In this document: in pieces, positions 26,692-36,400 of the stretch
Layout: every line of letters begins with the position of its first letter
Numbering within the stretch: the stretch's first letter is position 1
DNA from: RGIG5579 sp045655865
GTDB taxonomy: Bacteria; Bacillota; Clostridia; Oscillospirales; SIG627
Direction: 5' to 3'
NCBI GenBank assembly: GCA_045655865.1
Contig: JAZOQB010000011.1
Location: 1-64,000, forward strand
Length of the DNA stretch: 64,000 nucleotides
Notes under the pieces: generated by a model
What the model was told of the DNA's origin: nothing
The model's database searches: none
The model's input: the letters and a program-made list of their open reading frames with translations, nothing else
Translations under genes and position numbers: made by a program

Positions 26692-27282
26692 TTATTTTAA
26701 TTTGGTTCCGCATTCTGCGCAAAAAGCCATCTCAGGCTCGGTCTCTGCGCCGCAATTGCCGCAAAAACGAGGTACAGCCTCGCTCTGGGGCTCCTCTTCG
26801 CTTTTGGGATTGTCGGGCTGGGGCAGTTCGGTTACGGGAAGACCGCAACCGCCGCAAAAACGAGTCCCGGGAGCCAGGGGCTTTCCGCAACCTTTACAAA
26901 TGATCCGGTCGGCCTCCTCTTGGCCCATTGGGGCTATGCGCGTGCCACAGTTGTTACAAAACAATGCCTGATCGGAAAGCTGGGCGCCGCATTTTTCGCA
27001 GACCACAATGCTGCGGATGGTCTGGATCTGCTTGCGGTATTCCGCAATCTTTCCGGCTGACTCCAGAACGGCCTCCACCGCGGCGACCATCTCCGGCTCG
27101 GGATCCTTAGCGTGCAGAACGGCGTAAAGCTTACCGATCTGATAATAACGCGCTTCGATCTTTTTTTCTTCCTCGTTGATGGCGGCGTGGATCCTGGCAA
27201 TGTCGGTCATGTCCTTGGTTTTCTGAACCGCAGACTGCCCTGCCTGAGAGATCTTTTTCCCCAAATCATCAAAAAAAGCCAC
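26692..27282 (-). CDS. Zinc-ribbon protein with coiled-coil N terminus
   Basis: A 196-residue cytoplasmic protein: an amphipathic start (AFFDDLGKKISQAGQSA), a helical region with many charged residues to about residue 95, then three zinc ribbons, each with two CxxC pairs (CEKCG…CNNCG, CKGCG…CGGCG, CGNCG…CAECG). Function unknown; the pattern is common in Firmicutes. I place the start at GTG 27282, eight nt after GAGAGG. A TTG at 27327 would lie only a few bases from the expected transcript start. Confidence 0.75.
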   Translation of the reverse strand: MAFFDDLGKKISQAGQSAVQKTKDMTDIARIHAAINEEEKKIEARYYQIGKLYAVLHAKDPEPEMVAAVEAVLESAGKIAEYRKQIQTIRSIVVCEKCGAQLSDQALFCNNCGTRIAPMGQEEADRIICKGCGKPLAPGTRFCGGCGLPVTELPQPDNPKSEEEPQSEAVPRFCGNCGAETEPEMAFCAECGTKLK

Positions 27283-27337
27283 AGAAGAACCTCTCTTTCC
27301 GGTAATCCTTTTAAAAAAGGCAACCAAATCTTAATTT

Positions 27338-27366
27338 ATTGTACTCATTTTTTATTTTTTTGTCAA
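27338..27366 (-). promoter_or_regulatory. Promoter for zinc-ribbon gene
   Basis: TTGACA (27361-27366) and TACAAT (27338-27343) on the minus strand with a 17-nt spacer. Confidence 0.75.
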
Positions 27367-27423
27367 TCATGCAAAATAGGCACCCGTCCGGCGCAAAAAG
27401 GGCCCTTGTTCCGAAAATCGCCC

Positions 27424-27452
27424 TTGACGCGAAAAACAGATTTTGGTACAAT
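27424..27452 (+). promoter_or_regulatory. Promoter for YdcF-like gene
   Basis: TTGACG (27424-27429) and TACAAT (27447-27452), 17-nt spacer, 33 nt before the start codon. Confidence 0.7.
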
Positions 27453-27484
27453 CAAGGGGAAGAAAACACGAAAGGGGGAGAGTC

Positions 27485-28222
27485 TTGCAGATCGCATTGT
27501 CCGGATCAATGGCCATCCTCGCCTTTCTTTATTACGCTCTTTTGGCCGTCCTGTATTCCCCCCGGTCCTCTCTTTTGATCTTCTGGCCCCTTTTGGGGGT
27601 TTTTCTCTTTTTTCTGGCTTTCGCCCACGGTTTTCTGTTCTGGCTTCTTTTTCTGCCCGCTCTCCTGTTCTGCCTTCTTTTCTTCTCGTTTTGCCTTTGT
27701 GCCGCAAGAGGAGTCAAAACTCCCCAAACACCGCCTCAGGCTCTGATCCTTTTGGGCCTTCGCGGGGACGGGACCTTGCCGGAGAGCATGGAAGAGGGGC
27801 GAATTGCCCTGGCGCTTTCTCTGTTAAAACGATACCCTGACATCCCTTGTATTCTCACGGGAGGAAGGGTCTTTCGGGAAAAAGATGCGGAGAGCCGGGT
27901 TTTGTACCGAAAGCTTTGCCGCTGTGGCGTTGACCCCGACCGGCTGATCCTGGAAGGGGAGAGCCGCACCACCAAGGAAAATTTTCTCTTTTCCTTTCCC
28001 CTTTTGCCGCAAGGGATCCGCTCTTGCGCCGTGGTCACCAGCCGCTATCACCTGTTTCGAGCATCTCTTACCGCCCTCTCCTCCGATCCCCCATGTCCCC
28101 TCTCCTTCCACGGAGCCGCATCGCCGCTCTTTTTTCTTCCCCACCTATTCGTTCGGGAATTTTTCACCTTCTCGGTGGATGTTCTAAAAGGAAATATCCG
28201 TTTCCCCCATTTTAAATCTTAG
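27485..28222 (+). CDS. YdcF-like (DUF218) membrane protein
   Basis: A 245-residue protein with three hydrophobic helices in the first 70 residues and a C-terminal DUF218 domain: LILLGLRGDG, RYPDIPCILTGG, LILEGESRTTKENF and VVTSRYHLFRA are the family's conserved blocks. E. coli SanA/YdcF/ElyC relatives act in envelope biogenesis, but no reaction is proven. The start is probably TTG at 27485 after GGGGGAG; an ATG at 27509 is the alternative. Confidence 0.82.
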   Translation: MQIALSGSMAILAFLYYALLAVLYSPRSSLLIFWPLLGVFLFFLAFAHGFLFWLLFLPALLFCLLFFSFCLCAARGVKTPQTPPQALILLGLRGDGTLPESMEEGRIALALSLLKRYPDIPCILTGGRVFREKDAESRVLYRKLCRCGVDPDRLILEGESRTTKENFLFSFPLLPQGIRSCAVVTSRYHLFRASLTALSSDPPCPLSFHGAASPLFFLPHLFVREFFTFSVDVLKGNIRFPHFKS

Positions 28223-28232
28223 GAGAAAAGCT

Positions 28233-28958
28233 ATGGACAACCAATCCTTCGTTCGCGGCGTCGCCAAAGCCGGAAGCATCATTCTTGGCATCTTCAAGGT
28301 TTTTTCCGTTATCGGTGCGGTGTGCGTTCTCATCGCCATTCTGACCCTGTCCCTTCTGCCTAAAAACTTTGTCACCGTGGACCTGGTCACCCAAACCCAG
28401 ATCAAGGTGGATCTGCGCTCCGTTCTGGGAGATGGTTGGCAGGAGCTTGACTGGGAAAAAATCGTTTCCCCCGCAGAACAGGCCGGAGGCAAGTTTGTTG
28501 AAACAAAAGACGGACTGCAAAGCACAAACACCATTCCCTCCACCACCGTAGAAAACAAAACCCTTGCCCTTTCTCTGATCCCCGATTTTGTGGAATGTAT
28601 CATTCTTTTCGCATTTTTCCGTTTTTTGGGAAAGGTGTGTTTCCAGGTGCAAAACAGCCCCACCCCCTTTACCCTGCCTGCCGCACAGAATTTAAAATAC
28701 ACCGCATTTTCCCTTCTGGCACTGGCTCTTCTCCCCGGGCTCTGCTCGGGAATCGTGGCCTTGCTTACCGGAACCGATGAGATGTCTTCGACCGGCTTTG
28801 AATTGGGCACCGTTCTCTGGGGCTTTTTCCTGTGGGCACTCTCTCAGATCTTTGAATATGCTCTGTCCATTCTGCCGCCCTCCGCCCAAACCTTTGACCC
28901 CGCCGGGGGCCAAAACACGACCCGGCAAAACGGAGAAGATCAAAACAACGCGTTTTAA
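28233..28958 (+). CDS. Membrane protein, DUF2975-like
   Basis: A 241-residue protein with four predicted transmembrane helices (about residues 15-43, 112-135, 150-172 and 187-208) and a polar, Gln/Asn-rich tail. The long loop between helices 1 and 2 (about 45-110) should be outside the cell. The layout resembles DUF2975 proteins; no motif allows a function. It follows the YdcF-like gene by 10 nt and is likely co-transcribed. AGGAG lies before the ATG. Confidence 0.7.
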   Translation: MDNQSFVRGVAKAGSIILGIFKVFSVIGAVCVLIAILTLSLLPKNFVTVDLVTQTQIKVDLRSVLGDGWQELDWEKIVSPAEQAGGKFVETKDGLQSTNTIPSTTVENKTLALSLIPDFVECIILFAFFRFLGKVCFQVQNSPTPFTLPAAQNLKYTAFSLLALALLPGLCSGIVALLTGTDEMSSTGFELGTVLWGFFLWALSQIFEYALSILPPSAQTFDPAGGQNTTRQNGEDQNNAF

Positions 28959-29006
28959 CAAAGAGCAACGCTTCACAAACCGAAGCGTCTCCGGTAGATG
29001 GATCAA

Positions 29007-29041
29007 AAAAGTGCCTTGGGGAAAAGCCCCAAGGCACTTTT
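29007..29041. terminator. Bidirectional terminator
   Basis: Inverted repeat of about 15 bp (29007-29021 with 29027-29041) between two convergent genes. Confidence 0.85.
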
Positions 29042-29052
29042 GCTTTCTTTTA

Positions 29053-30087
29053 TTAAGATTGGGTGTATTTTTTTAAATTCAAGGTACCCAGAACCTGATC
29101 TTTCCCCATGCCCACGGCAAAAAAGAGAGTTTCTCCCGTCTCGTCCAGAGCAAATCCGGGGCAAGGGATGCCATACGCGCTCTCGTAAACGCCCTTTTTC
29201 TCTCCCCTTGAAAGATCGTAGATCTCGATCTGTCCGCCATCTCCCATGGCACGGCTTCCGCAGAGAACGGTGCCGCCGGCGTTGCAGGAGACCCCTTCAA
29301 AAGCCTGAGGAACGGTGATGGATGCCACGTGTCCGCTGGCAAAATCCCGATAGGTATAGCTCACTCCTTGAGACGTCTTTGTGGTAAACAGCACCGCCGT
29401 GGGGGACACCGGAACAAAGGACTGAAAGGCAAACGCTTCTCTGCCCAAGGGAAGTCCTTTTCCATATTCAAAAAAGGCAAGACCCGTATAGGCCCCGGGC
29501 TCGCCCGTAGCGTACCAGATCCGTCCGGAGGCAGAATGGGCGGTGATCAGCCCTGCAAAATCCGGCAGCAGATCTTTTTTGGCAAGCACAAACTTTTGGG
29601 AAAAATCCAGCGGCAAAAGCAAGATCCAGTCCGGCGTTTCCGCCATCAGGGAAAGGTCATCGTAAAACCGGGCGTCCAGAACGGTCAAGTCCTCCGGCAA
29701 AGCGAACCGCTGACTTCCTCCGGCGGAAAGATGCGAGGCAAAGATCCCATCCCCGGTCCAGATCAGCGCGCGATCTTCGGTGGTCTCCAGAACGCGGATC
29801 CCATCGATCTTACCCGAGCCTTCCAGGATCTTTTCGCTGGAAAGACTGCGGGAGGGGGAGACGAACCCTCCCGTAAAGCCGCCCTGAGCTCCCGCGTGCA
29901 GGTAGAAAAAGCCCTGAGACCGGGGCAAAGCAAACATTTGTGTCTGATTCTGCGTTTCCTCGGGGACCTGAAAGCGGAAAAGGGGAGAAAAGCCCGTCTG
30001 CTCCCGGGTGGCGGGGGGATTGGGCGCGGCGCAGGCAGACAGCACCAGACAAAGAAGGGCGAACAAGGCCAAAAAAACTTTTTTCAT
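29053..30087 (-). CDS. Putative lipoprotein, beta-propeller-like
   Basis: A 344-residue protein with a lipoprotein signal peptide (LFALLCLVLSAC, lipobox Cys19). The mature part consists of short beta-strand-rich segments with recurring patterns such as GDGIFASHLSAGG and GQIEIYDLSRGEKKG, which suggests a WD40/TolB-type propeller. No catalytic motif is seen and no family can be named with confidence. It is divergent from tepA. Confidence 0.65.
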   Translation of the reverse strand: MKKVFLALFALLCLVLSACAAPNPPATREQTGFSPLFRFQVPEETQNQTQMFALPRSQGFFYLHAGAQGGFTGGFVSPSRSLSSEKILEGSGKIDGIRVLETTEDRALIWTGDGIFASHLSAGGSQRFALPEDLTVLDARFYDDLSLMAETPDWILLLPLDFSQKFVLAKKDLLPDFAGLITAHSASGRIWYATGEPGAYTGLAFFEYGKGLPLGREAFAFQSFVPVSPTAVLFTTKTSQGVSYTYRDFASGHVASITVPQAFEGVSCNAGGTVLCGSRAMGDGGQIEIYDLSRGEKKGVYESAYGIPCPGFALDETGETLFFAVGMGKDQVLGTLNLKKYTQS

Positions 30088-30174
30088 GGCAAAACCTCAT
30101 CGTTTGATGTATCAAGCATACCATATCTGCGGAAAATATGGTTAAGAATTTATGAACGAAAAAAAGGAGATGCC

Positions 30175-30864
30175 ATGACAGAACTGGATCAGGAAATGCA
30201 AAACACCGAAGAGGCCGCCCAAAATCGGGATATTTTGGAATTCGGAAAGATCGTGACCCGAAGCGAGGTCAACATTCAAACCCTGGTTTTCGCCGGACAG
30301 ATCGAGGGTCACAGCATCCTTCCGCCCCCGGCCAAGGCCACCCGATACGAACACATTCTGCCTCAATTGGTTCTGGCCGAGGAGAGCCCGGAGATCGACG
30401 GGGTCCTCTTTCTCATCAACACCGTAGGGGGCGATGTGGAAGCAGGTCTTGCCATGGCGGAGATGATCGCCGGGATGACAAAACCCACCGTCTCTCTGGT
30501 TTTGGGAGGAGGCCACTCCATCGGCATTCCTCTGGCGGTAGCGGCGGACCGATCTTTTATTGCAAAAACTGCCACCATGACGGTTCACCCCGTCCGGATC
30601 AACGGCCTGGTCCTCTCCTCCCCCCAGAGCTTTGAGTATCTGCATCGGATGCAGGAGCGGATCTGTGATTTTATCGTGGAACACTCTCACATCACCCCGG
30701 AGCATCTTTCCGCCTTCATGGCAGGAAGATGTGATATGGCCACCGACATCGGCACCATCCTGGACGGTCGGGAAGCGGTCTCGTCGGGACTGATCGATTC
30801 TCTGGGGAGCTTTTCCCTTGCGCTGGCAGAATTGAAAAAGATGGCAAAAGAGAAAAAAGCTTGA
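30175..30864 (+). CDS. tepA: ClpP-like protease TepA (translocation-enhancing protein)
   Basis: A 229-residue ClpP/crotonase-fold serine protease. The sequence INTVGGDVEAGLAMAE, the nucleophile Ser in GGGHSIGIP and the catalytic His in ATMTVHPVR match TepA/YmfB, a membrane-associated ClpP relative proposed to degrade signal peptides and to help secretion in Bacillus. It lacks the Clp-ATPase docking N terminus of ClpP. AAAGGAG lies before the ATG at 30175. In Bacillus the homologue lies near ftsK and ymfC; here it precedes rny. Confidence 0.9.
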   Translation: MTELDQEMQNTEEAAQNRDILEFGKIVTRSEVNIQTLVFAGQIEGHSILPPPAKATRYEHILPQLVLAEESPEIDGVLFLINTVGGDVEAGLAMAEMIAGMTKPTVSLVLGGGHSIGIPLAVAADRSFIAKTATMTVHPVRINGLVLSSPQSFEYLHRMQERICDFIVEHSHITPEHLSAFMAGRCDMATDIGTILDGREAVSSGLIDSLGSFSLALAELKKMAKEKKA

Positions 30865-30892
30865 GTTTCTCCTACTTTTCCCCCGGGGTCTC

Positions 30893-30922
30893 TTGACAAG
30901 AAAGGGGTTTTTGGAGTAGAAT
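30893..30922 (+). promoter_or_regulatory. rny promoter
   Basis: TTGACA (30893-30898) and TAGAAT (30917-30922) with an 18-nt spacer, giving an untranslated leader of about 85 nt before the rny start at 31014. Confidence 0.7.
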
Positions 30923-31013
30923 AATAGGGCGTATTACAATGCGCCGTTATGAAAATCTTGTTCCGATGAAAAACATCGTAATGAAAAAACAAAGGAGGTG
31001 TACAAGTTACATA

Positions 31014-32564
31014 ATGGAACCGTTTGAGATCGTCATATGTGCGGCCGCCGCCGTTTTGACGTTGCTGATCGGTTTTTTCTGTGGCGTTGTGTATCGGAAA
31101 CGCATCGCGGAGAAAACGATCGGTACCGCCGAAGGCCAGGCCATAAAAATCGTAGAAGATGCCCGTCGTCAGGGCGAACAAAAGAAAAAAGAGCTTCTGG
31201 TGGAAGCCAAAGAAGAAGCGCTGAGAAACAAGAACGAAGCCGAACGCGAGATCAAAGAAAGAAGAAACGAAATCTCCCGCTTGGAGCGCAGAGCCATCCA
31301 GAAAGAAGAAAATCTGGACCGGAAACTGGAGAACCTTGAAAGAAAAGAAGCAACCCTGGAACAGAAGATCCGGGAAAATGAAGAAAGGGAAGCTGAGCTT
31401 TTCAAACTCAGAGAGGAAGAAAATGCCATTCTGGAACGGGTGGCAGGTCTTTCCGGAGAAGAAGCCAAGAACATCCTTTTCGAGCGTTACGAAGAGCAGG
31501 CCAAGCACGATGCCTCCCTTCGCATGGCCGAGATCGAGCAGGAGTTGAAAGAAACTGCTGACGAAAAGGCCCGCGACCTGATTACCGGTGCCATTCAGCG
31601 AATCGCCGCCAATCACGTAACGGAAGCCACCGTATCGGTGGTGACCTTGCCAAACGACGACATGAAGGGCAGACTCATCGGCCGGGAAGGGCGGAACATT
31701 CGCACCATCGAGACCTTAACCGGGGTCGATCTTATCATTGACGACACCCCCGAGGCCATCACCCTTTCCAGCTTTGATCCCATGCGCCGGGAAATTGCAA
31801 AACTTACCATTGAAAAACTCATCACCGACGGTCGGATCCACCCGGCCCGCATTGAGGAGACCGTGGAAAAATGCCGGAAAGAGGTGGATGCGGACATCAA
31901 GAGCGAGGGCGAACAGGCCGTGCTTTCCTGTGGCATTCACAGCATGAATTCCGAATTGATCCGCCTTTTGGGTCGCTTAAAATTCCGCACCAGCTACGGA
32001 CAGAACGTACTAAAGCACTCCGTAGAGGTCTCTTACATTGCCGGAATGATCGCAGACGAGCTGGGCATCGATTCCGCTCTGGCACGCCGGGCCGGTCTCT
32101 TGCATGACATCGGCAAGGCTTTAAGCCACGAGGTAGAGGGCAGTCACACCCAGATCGGCGCGGATATTGCCAAAAAGTACCGTGAGAACAAAGACGTGAT
32201 CCACGCCATCGAGTCTCACCATAACGACGTAGAACCCCAGACCCTGGTAGCGGTGATCGTCCAGGCTGCAGACGCCATTTCCGCGGCTCGTCCGGGCGCA
32301 CGCCGTGAGAATCTGGAATCCTACATCAAGCGCCTGGAGAAATTGGAAGAGATCGCCAATTCCTACAACGGCGTGGAAAAATCCTTTGCCATTCAAGCGG
32401 GCAGAGAATTGCGCATGATGGTCAAGCCCGAAGTGGTGAGCGATGAGAACATGACCTTCATTGCCCATGAGATCGCCCGGAAGATCGAAGCCGAAATGGA
32501 ATACCCCGGCCAGATCAAGATCCACGTGATCCGGGAAAGCCGGGCCGTGGAATACGCAAAGTAA
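31014..32564 (+). CDS. rny: Ribonuclease Y
   Basis: A 516-residue membrane-anchored endoribonuclease that starts mRNA decay. The order is one transmembrane helix (about 5-25), a long charged coiled coil (about 30-200), a KH domain (GRLIGREGRNIRTIE), and an HD domain with HDIGKA and SHHNDV metal ligands. The ATG at 31014 gives the family's usual N terminus. The strong AGGAGG at 30993-30998 is 15 nt away, longer than normal; in-frame ATGs upstream (30966, 30981) have no ribosome binding site. Confidence 0.95.
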   Translation: MEPFEIVICAAAAVLTLLIGFFCGVVYRKRIAEKTIGTAEGQAIKIVEDARRQGEQKKKELLVEAKEEALRNKNEAEREIKERRNEISRLERRAIQKEENLDRKLENLERKEATLEQKIRENEEREAELFKLREEENAILERVAGLSGEEAKNILFERYEEQAKHDASLRMAEIEQELKETADEKARDLITGAIQRIAANHVTEATVSVVTLPNDDMKGRLIGREGRNIRTIETLTGVDLIIDDTPEAITLSSFDPMRREIAKLTIEKLITDGRIHPARIEETVEKCRKEVDADIKSEGEQAVLSCGIHSMNSELIRLLGRLKFRTSYGQNVLKHSVEVSYIAGMIADELGIDSALARRAGLLHDIGKALSHEVEGSHTQIGADIAKKYRENKDVIHAIESHHNDVEPQTLVAVIVQAADAISAARPGARRENLESYIKRLEKLEEIANSYNGVEKSFAIQAGRELRMMVKPEVVSDENMTFIAHEIARKIEAEMEYPGQIKIHVIRESRAVEYAK

Positions 32565-32574
32565 AAAAGTTGCC

Positions 32575-33360
32575 ATGAAAACACAGATTTTTCGTCTTCT
32601 TGCCCTGGGAGACGTGGTAGGCGAGGAGAGCGCCAGATTTCTGGAAAAGAATCTGCCCGCCCTGAGAGCTAAGCTTGGTGCTGATCTTGTCATCGCCAAC
32701 GGGGAGAACGCCGCCCGCACCGGCGGGATCGACTCCTCTTCTTACCGCGCGCTTCTATCCGGGGGAGTGGACCTTGTGACCACAGGGAATCATGTTTTCA
32801 GGCAGAGGGAAATCTATAACGAACTAGACGGAGCAACAACCTTGCTCCGTCCTTGTAATTTCCCCGGTTCCTGCCCCGGCACGGGCACGGCCATTCTCTC
32901 TGTCTCGGGGCTTCGGGTTTTGGTGGTCAATCTCATGGGCACCTTATTTATGGAGCCCTTGGCAAACCCCTTTGAAACGATGGAAAAGATCCTTCGGGCA
33001 GAAGAGGGAAGATACGATTTTGCCGTCTGCGACTTTCACGGTGAGGCCACCAGCGAAAAGCGCGCCTTCGCGCATCTTTTCGACGGCCGGGTCAGTGTGA
33101 TCTTCGGTACCCATACCCACGTTCCCACCGCAGACCTTTGCATTATGCCGAAAGGCACCGGGTACATTACCGATCTGGGAATGTGCGGGCCGGAAGATTC
33201 GGTTTTGGGAATGAAAAAAGAGATTGCCATCGCCCGCTTTCTCACCCACATGCCCACACGCTTCGAAGTGGCATCGGGGAAGATCACCCTCCAGGGAGCC
33301 CTGTTCCAGATCGATCCCGACAGCGGCAAGGTGCTCGACGTCCGGGCAGTAAGAGTCTGA
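32575..33360 (+). CDS. ymdB: YmdB-type metallophosphoesterase
   Basis: A 261-residue TIGR00282-family phosphodiesterase. The metal-site motifs LALGDVVGE, NGENAA, TTGNHVF, DFHGEATSEK and GTHTHVPTAD are all present. In Bacillus YmdB cleaves 2',3'-cAMP and affects biofilm choice. It follows rny by 10 nt, the usual Firmicute order. Confidence 0.95.
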   Translation: MKTQIFRLLALGDVVGEESARFLEKNLPALRAKLGADLVIANGENAARTGGIDSSSYRALLSGGVDLVTTGNHVFRQREIYNELDGATTLLRPCNFPGSCPGTGTAILSVSGLRVLVVNLMGTLFMEPLANPFETMEKILRAEEGRYDFAVCDFHGEATSEKRAFAHLFDGRVSVIFGTHTHVPTADLCIMPKGTGYITDLGMCGPEDSVLGMKKEIAIARFLTHMPTRFEVASGKITLQGALFQIDPDSGKVLDVRAVRV

Positions 33361-33434
33361 CGGAACAAAGTTTGCTCCAAAGATCACCTCCTTCGAGCCA
33401 ATTGGCCCGTTTTTGGTATTTTGAGGTAACGACC

Positions 33435-36400
33435 ATGTTATTGCAATCCTGTTTTCAGCGGGAAAAAGACTTTCTTCCCCTGATCGAGGCCTTAAAAAAA
33501 GAAAAAAAGCCCGTTCTGGTCACGGGGATCGCCTCCTCTTTAAAGGAGCTGTTTCCCGGCGCGGTCATTGGCGCCGCCGGAGAACGGGCTCTTATTCTGC
33601 TGCCCCATGAAAAAGAAGCCTCTTCCCTTCAAAAAGCCCTGTCTTCGGTGTTTCCCGGTTGCTATTTCTTTCCGCCCCGGGACTTTTCCCTGGTGCGGGT
33701 GGATTCTGCCAGCCGCGACTTTTCCACCCAAAGGCTGCGCGTTTTGAAAAAGGTTGCCGAAGGCGATTTTACCTGTGTGGTGACCACCCTTGAGGCCGCT
33801 TGCCAAGCCACCTTGCCCCCGGAGATCATGACGCGCTTCTCTACAAAATTTTCCATCGGGGACAGCTTCACAAAAGAAGAGATCCTCTCTCTGTTTCTGG
33901 AAGCCGGGTACCTACCCACGGAGCGGGTAGAAGGCCCGGGGCAATATGCCGCCCGGGGAGATATCATCGACGTGTTTTTGCCAAGCCAAGACGCTCCCTG
34001 CCGCATCGAACTTTTCGGAGACGAGATCGACGCCATGGGTTATTTTGACCCCGTCACGCAGCGCCGGATAGAAAATCTGAGCTCCTTTCTCCTTTGCCCG
34101 GCAGAAGAGATCTGTTTTTCCGGCAAGGACCGGGAGATCATCGCCCAATTTCTTGAGGAAGAGGAATCATCTCTTTCCCCTCAAGACCAGGAAAAGCACC
34201 TTTTTATCCGGGATCTGAAAGAGAGAATGAAAAACGGTCTGGACTTTGCCCGGGATCTGTTTTTGCCCCTGGTGTACCGCTTTGCCACCCTTTTGGATTA
34301 TTTTCAGGATGAATTGATCTTCCTTTCCCAGCAATCCGACGGCCGGGAGTCGCTGGGCGCGGCCCTGTCCCTTCTCCGGGAGGAGCTGAAAAGCCTTTAT
34401 GAACAAAACAAGGCCGTTCTCCCGGGGGATAAGCTGTGCCTTCTGGAAGACTTTGATACCCTTTGCCAACGTTTGCAAAACAGAAGGGTCCTTTTAATAG
34501 AGAATTTTTTTGCCGGAAAAAGCGCCATCGCCCCCTGCGGGATCTTTTCTTTTCGAACCCGCACTCTGCCGGCAAGGAGCCGGGAGGTGTCTGCCCTGAC
34601 TCAAGAAGTCCGGGCTCTCATGGAGGAAGGCTACCGGGTCGTTTTGCTCTGCGAAAACTCCATGGCCGCAGAAAATCTTCATTCTTTCTTTACCGAATCC
34701 AAGATGCCCGCGCGCCTTTTGACCGGAAACGAAGAGCTCTTTCCGGAGGATGCGATCTCCCTTCTTTCCCGAAGCTCTGCCGGGGCGGATCTGATCGGCG
34801 GCGGCTTTGCCCTGTCCGATTCCCGCTTGGCACTTCTCACAGATCACCCATCCGGAAAAACAAAAGAAAAAAAGCGCAGAGTAAGTCCTTTCAAAAAAAG
34901 CGCCCAGGAAAAGCTTTTGTCCTATACCGATCTTGCTCCGGGGGATTACGTGGTGCATCAAAGCCACGGCATCGGCATTTTCCGAGGTGTGGAAAAAATG
35001 AAGGGTGCCGACGGGTGCCTAAAAGACTTTATCAAGATCTCCTACGCCGCAAGCGACGTTCTCTACGTTCCCTGCTCCAATTTGGATGCGGTCTCCAAGT
35101 ACATCGGACCCAAAAGCGATTCCGCCACCCTCAAATTAAATAAACTGGGAGGGGCCGAGTGGAAAAAGACCACCGCCCGGGCAAAGATGAGCGCCAAAAA
35201 CATTGCCAAGGATCTCATTGCCCTCTACGCCCAGCGGCAACGCTTGCCGGGCTTTGCCTTCTCTCCGGATACCACCTGGCAAAAAGAATTTGAAGACGCC
35301 TTCCCTTACGGGGAAACAGACGGGCAATTACAGGCCGCCGATCAGATCAAAGCGGACATGGAAAAAGCGGTTCCCATGGACCGGCTGCTCTGCGGAGACG
35401 TGGGCTTTGGCAAGACCGAAGTGGCTTTGCGCGGAGTCTTTAAATGCGTGATGGACAACAAGCAGGCGGCGATCCTGGTTCCTACCACCATCCTGGCCTG
35501 GCAGCACTATCAGACCTTGCTTGCCCGGTTTAAAGGATATCCTGTCAACATTGAAATGCTCTCCCGCTTCCGCACGAAAAAAGAACAAACCAAGATCCTT
35601 CACGCCCTTGAAAAAGGGGAGATCGACATTCTGGTGGGCACTCACCGCCTGCTTCAGGAAGACGTGCGTTTTTCCGATCTGGGTCTTCTCGTGATCGACG
35701 AGGAGCAGCGCTTCGGCGTGAGTCACAAGGAACGGCTCAAGGAAATGAGCCGGGGGGTCGACGTTCTTACCCTTACCGCCACTCCCATCCCCAGAACCTT
35801 GAACATGGCCCTTGGGGGGCTTCGGGACATGAGCCTTCTGGAAGAAGCCCCGGAAGACCGTTTTCCCGTACAAACTTACGTTTTACAGCACGACCGCGCA
35901 CTCCTTTGGGAGGCCATTCGCCGGGAGCTGCGCCGGGGCGGTCAGGTGTTTTATCTCAACAATAACATCAACGAGCTTCAAGCCCTTCTCCCCCAATTGC
36001 AACGGGAATTTCCCGATGCACAATGCGCTCTGGCCCACGGAAAACTGGATAAGGATTCCCTTTCGGATATCTGGAAAGCCATGATGGACCGGGAGATCGA
36101 TATTTTGCTTTGCACCACCATCATTGAGACCGGAGTGGACCTGCCCGACGCCAATACCCTGATCGTAGAAAACGCGGATCGCTTCGGACTTTCCCAGCTT
36201 CACCAGATCCGCGGCAGAGTGGGTCGCAGCGATCGGAAAGCCTACGCGTATCTGACCTATCGGCCGGGGAAGGTGCTCTCTGAGATCTCCGTCAAGCGCC
36301 TGGAGGCCATTCGGGAGTACACGCAGTTCGGTTCCGGCTTTCAGATCGCCCTTCGGGATCTGGAGATCCGCGGGGCGGGAAACCTTTTGGGCGCAGAACA

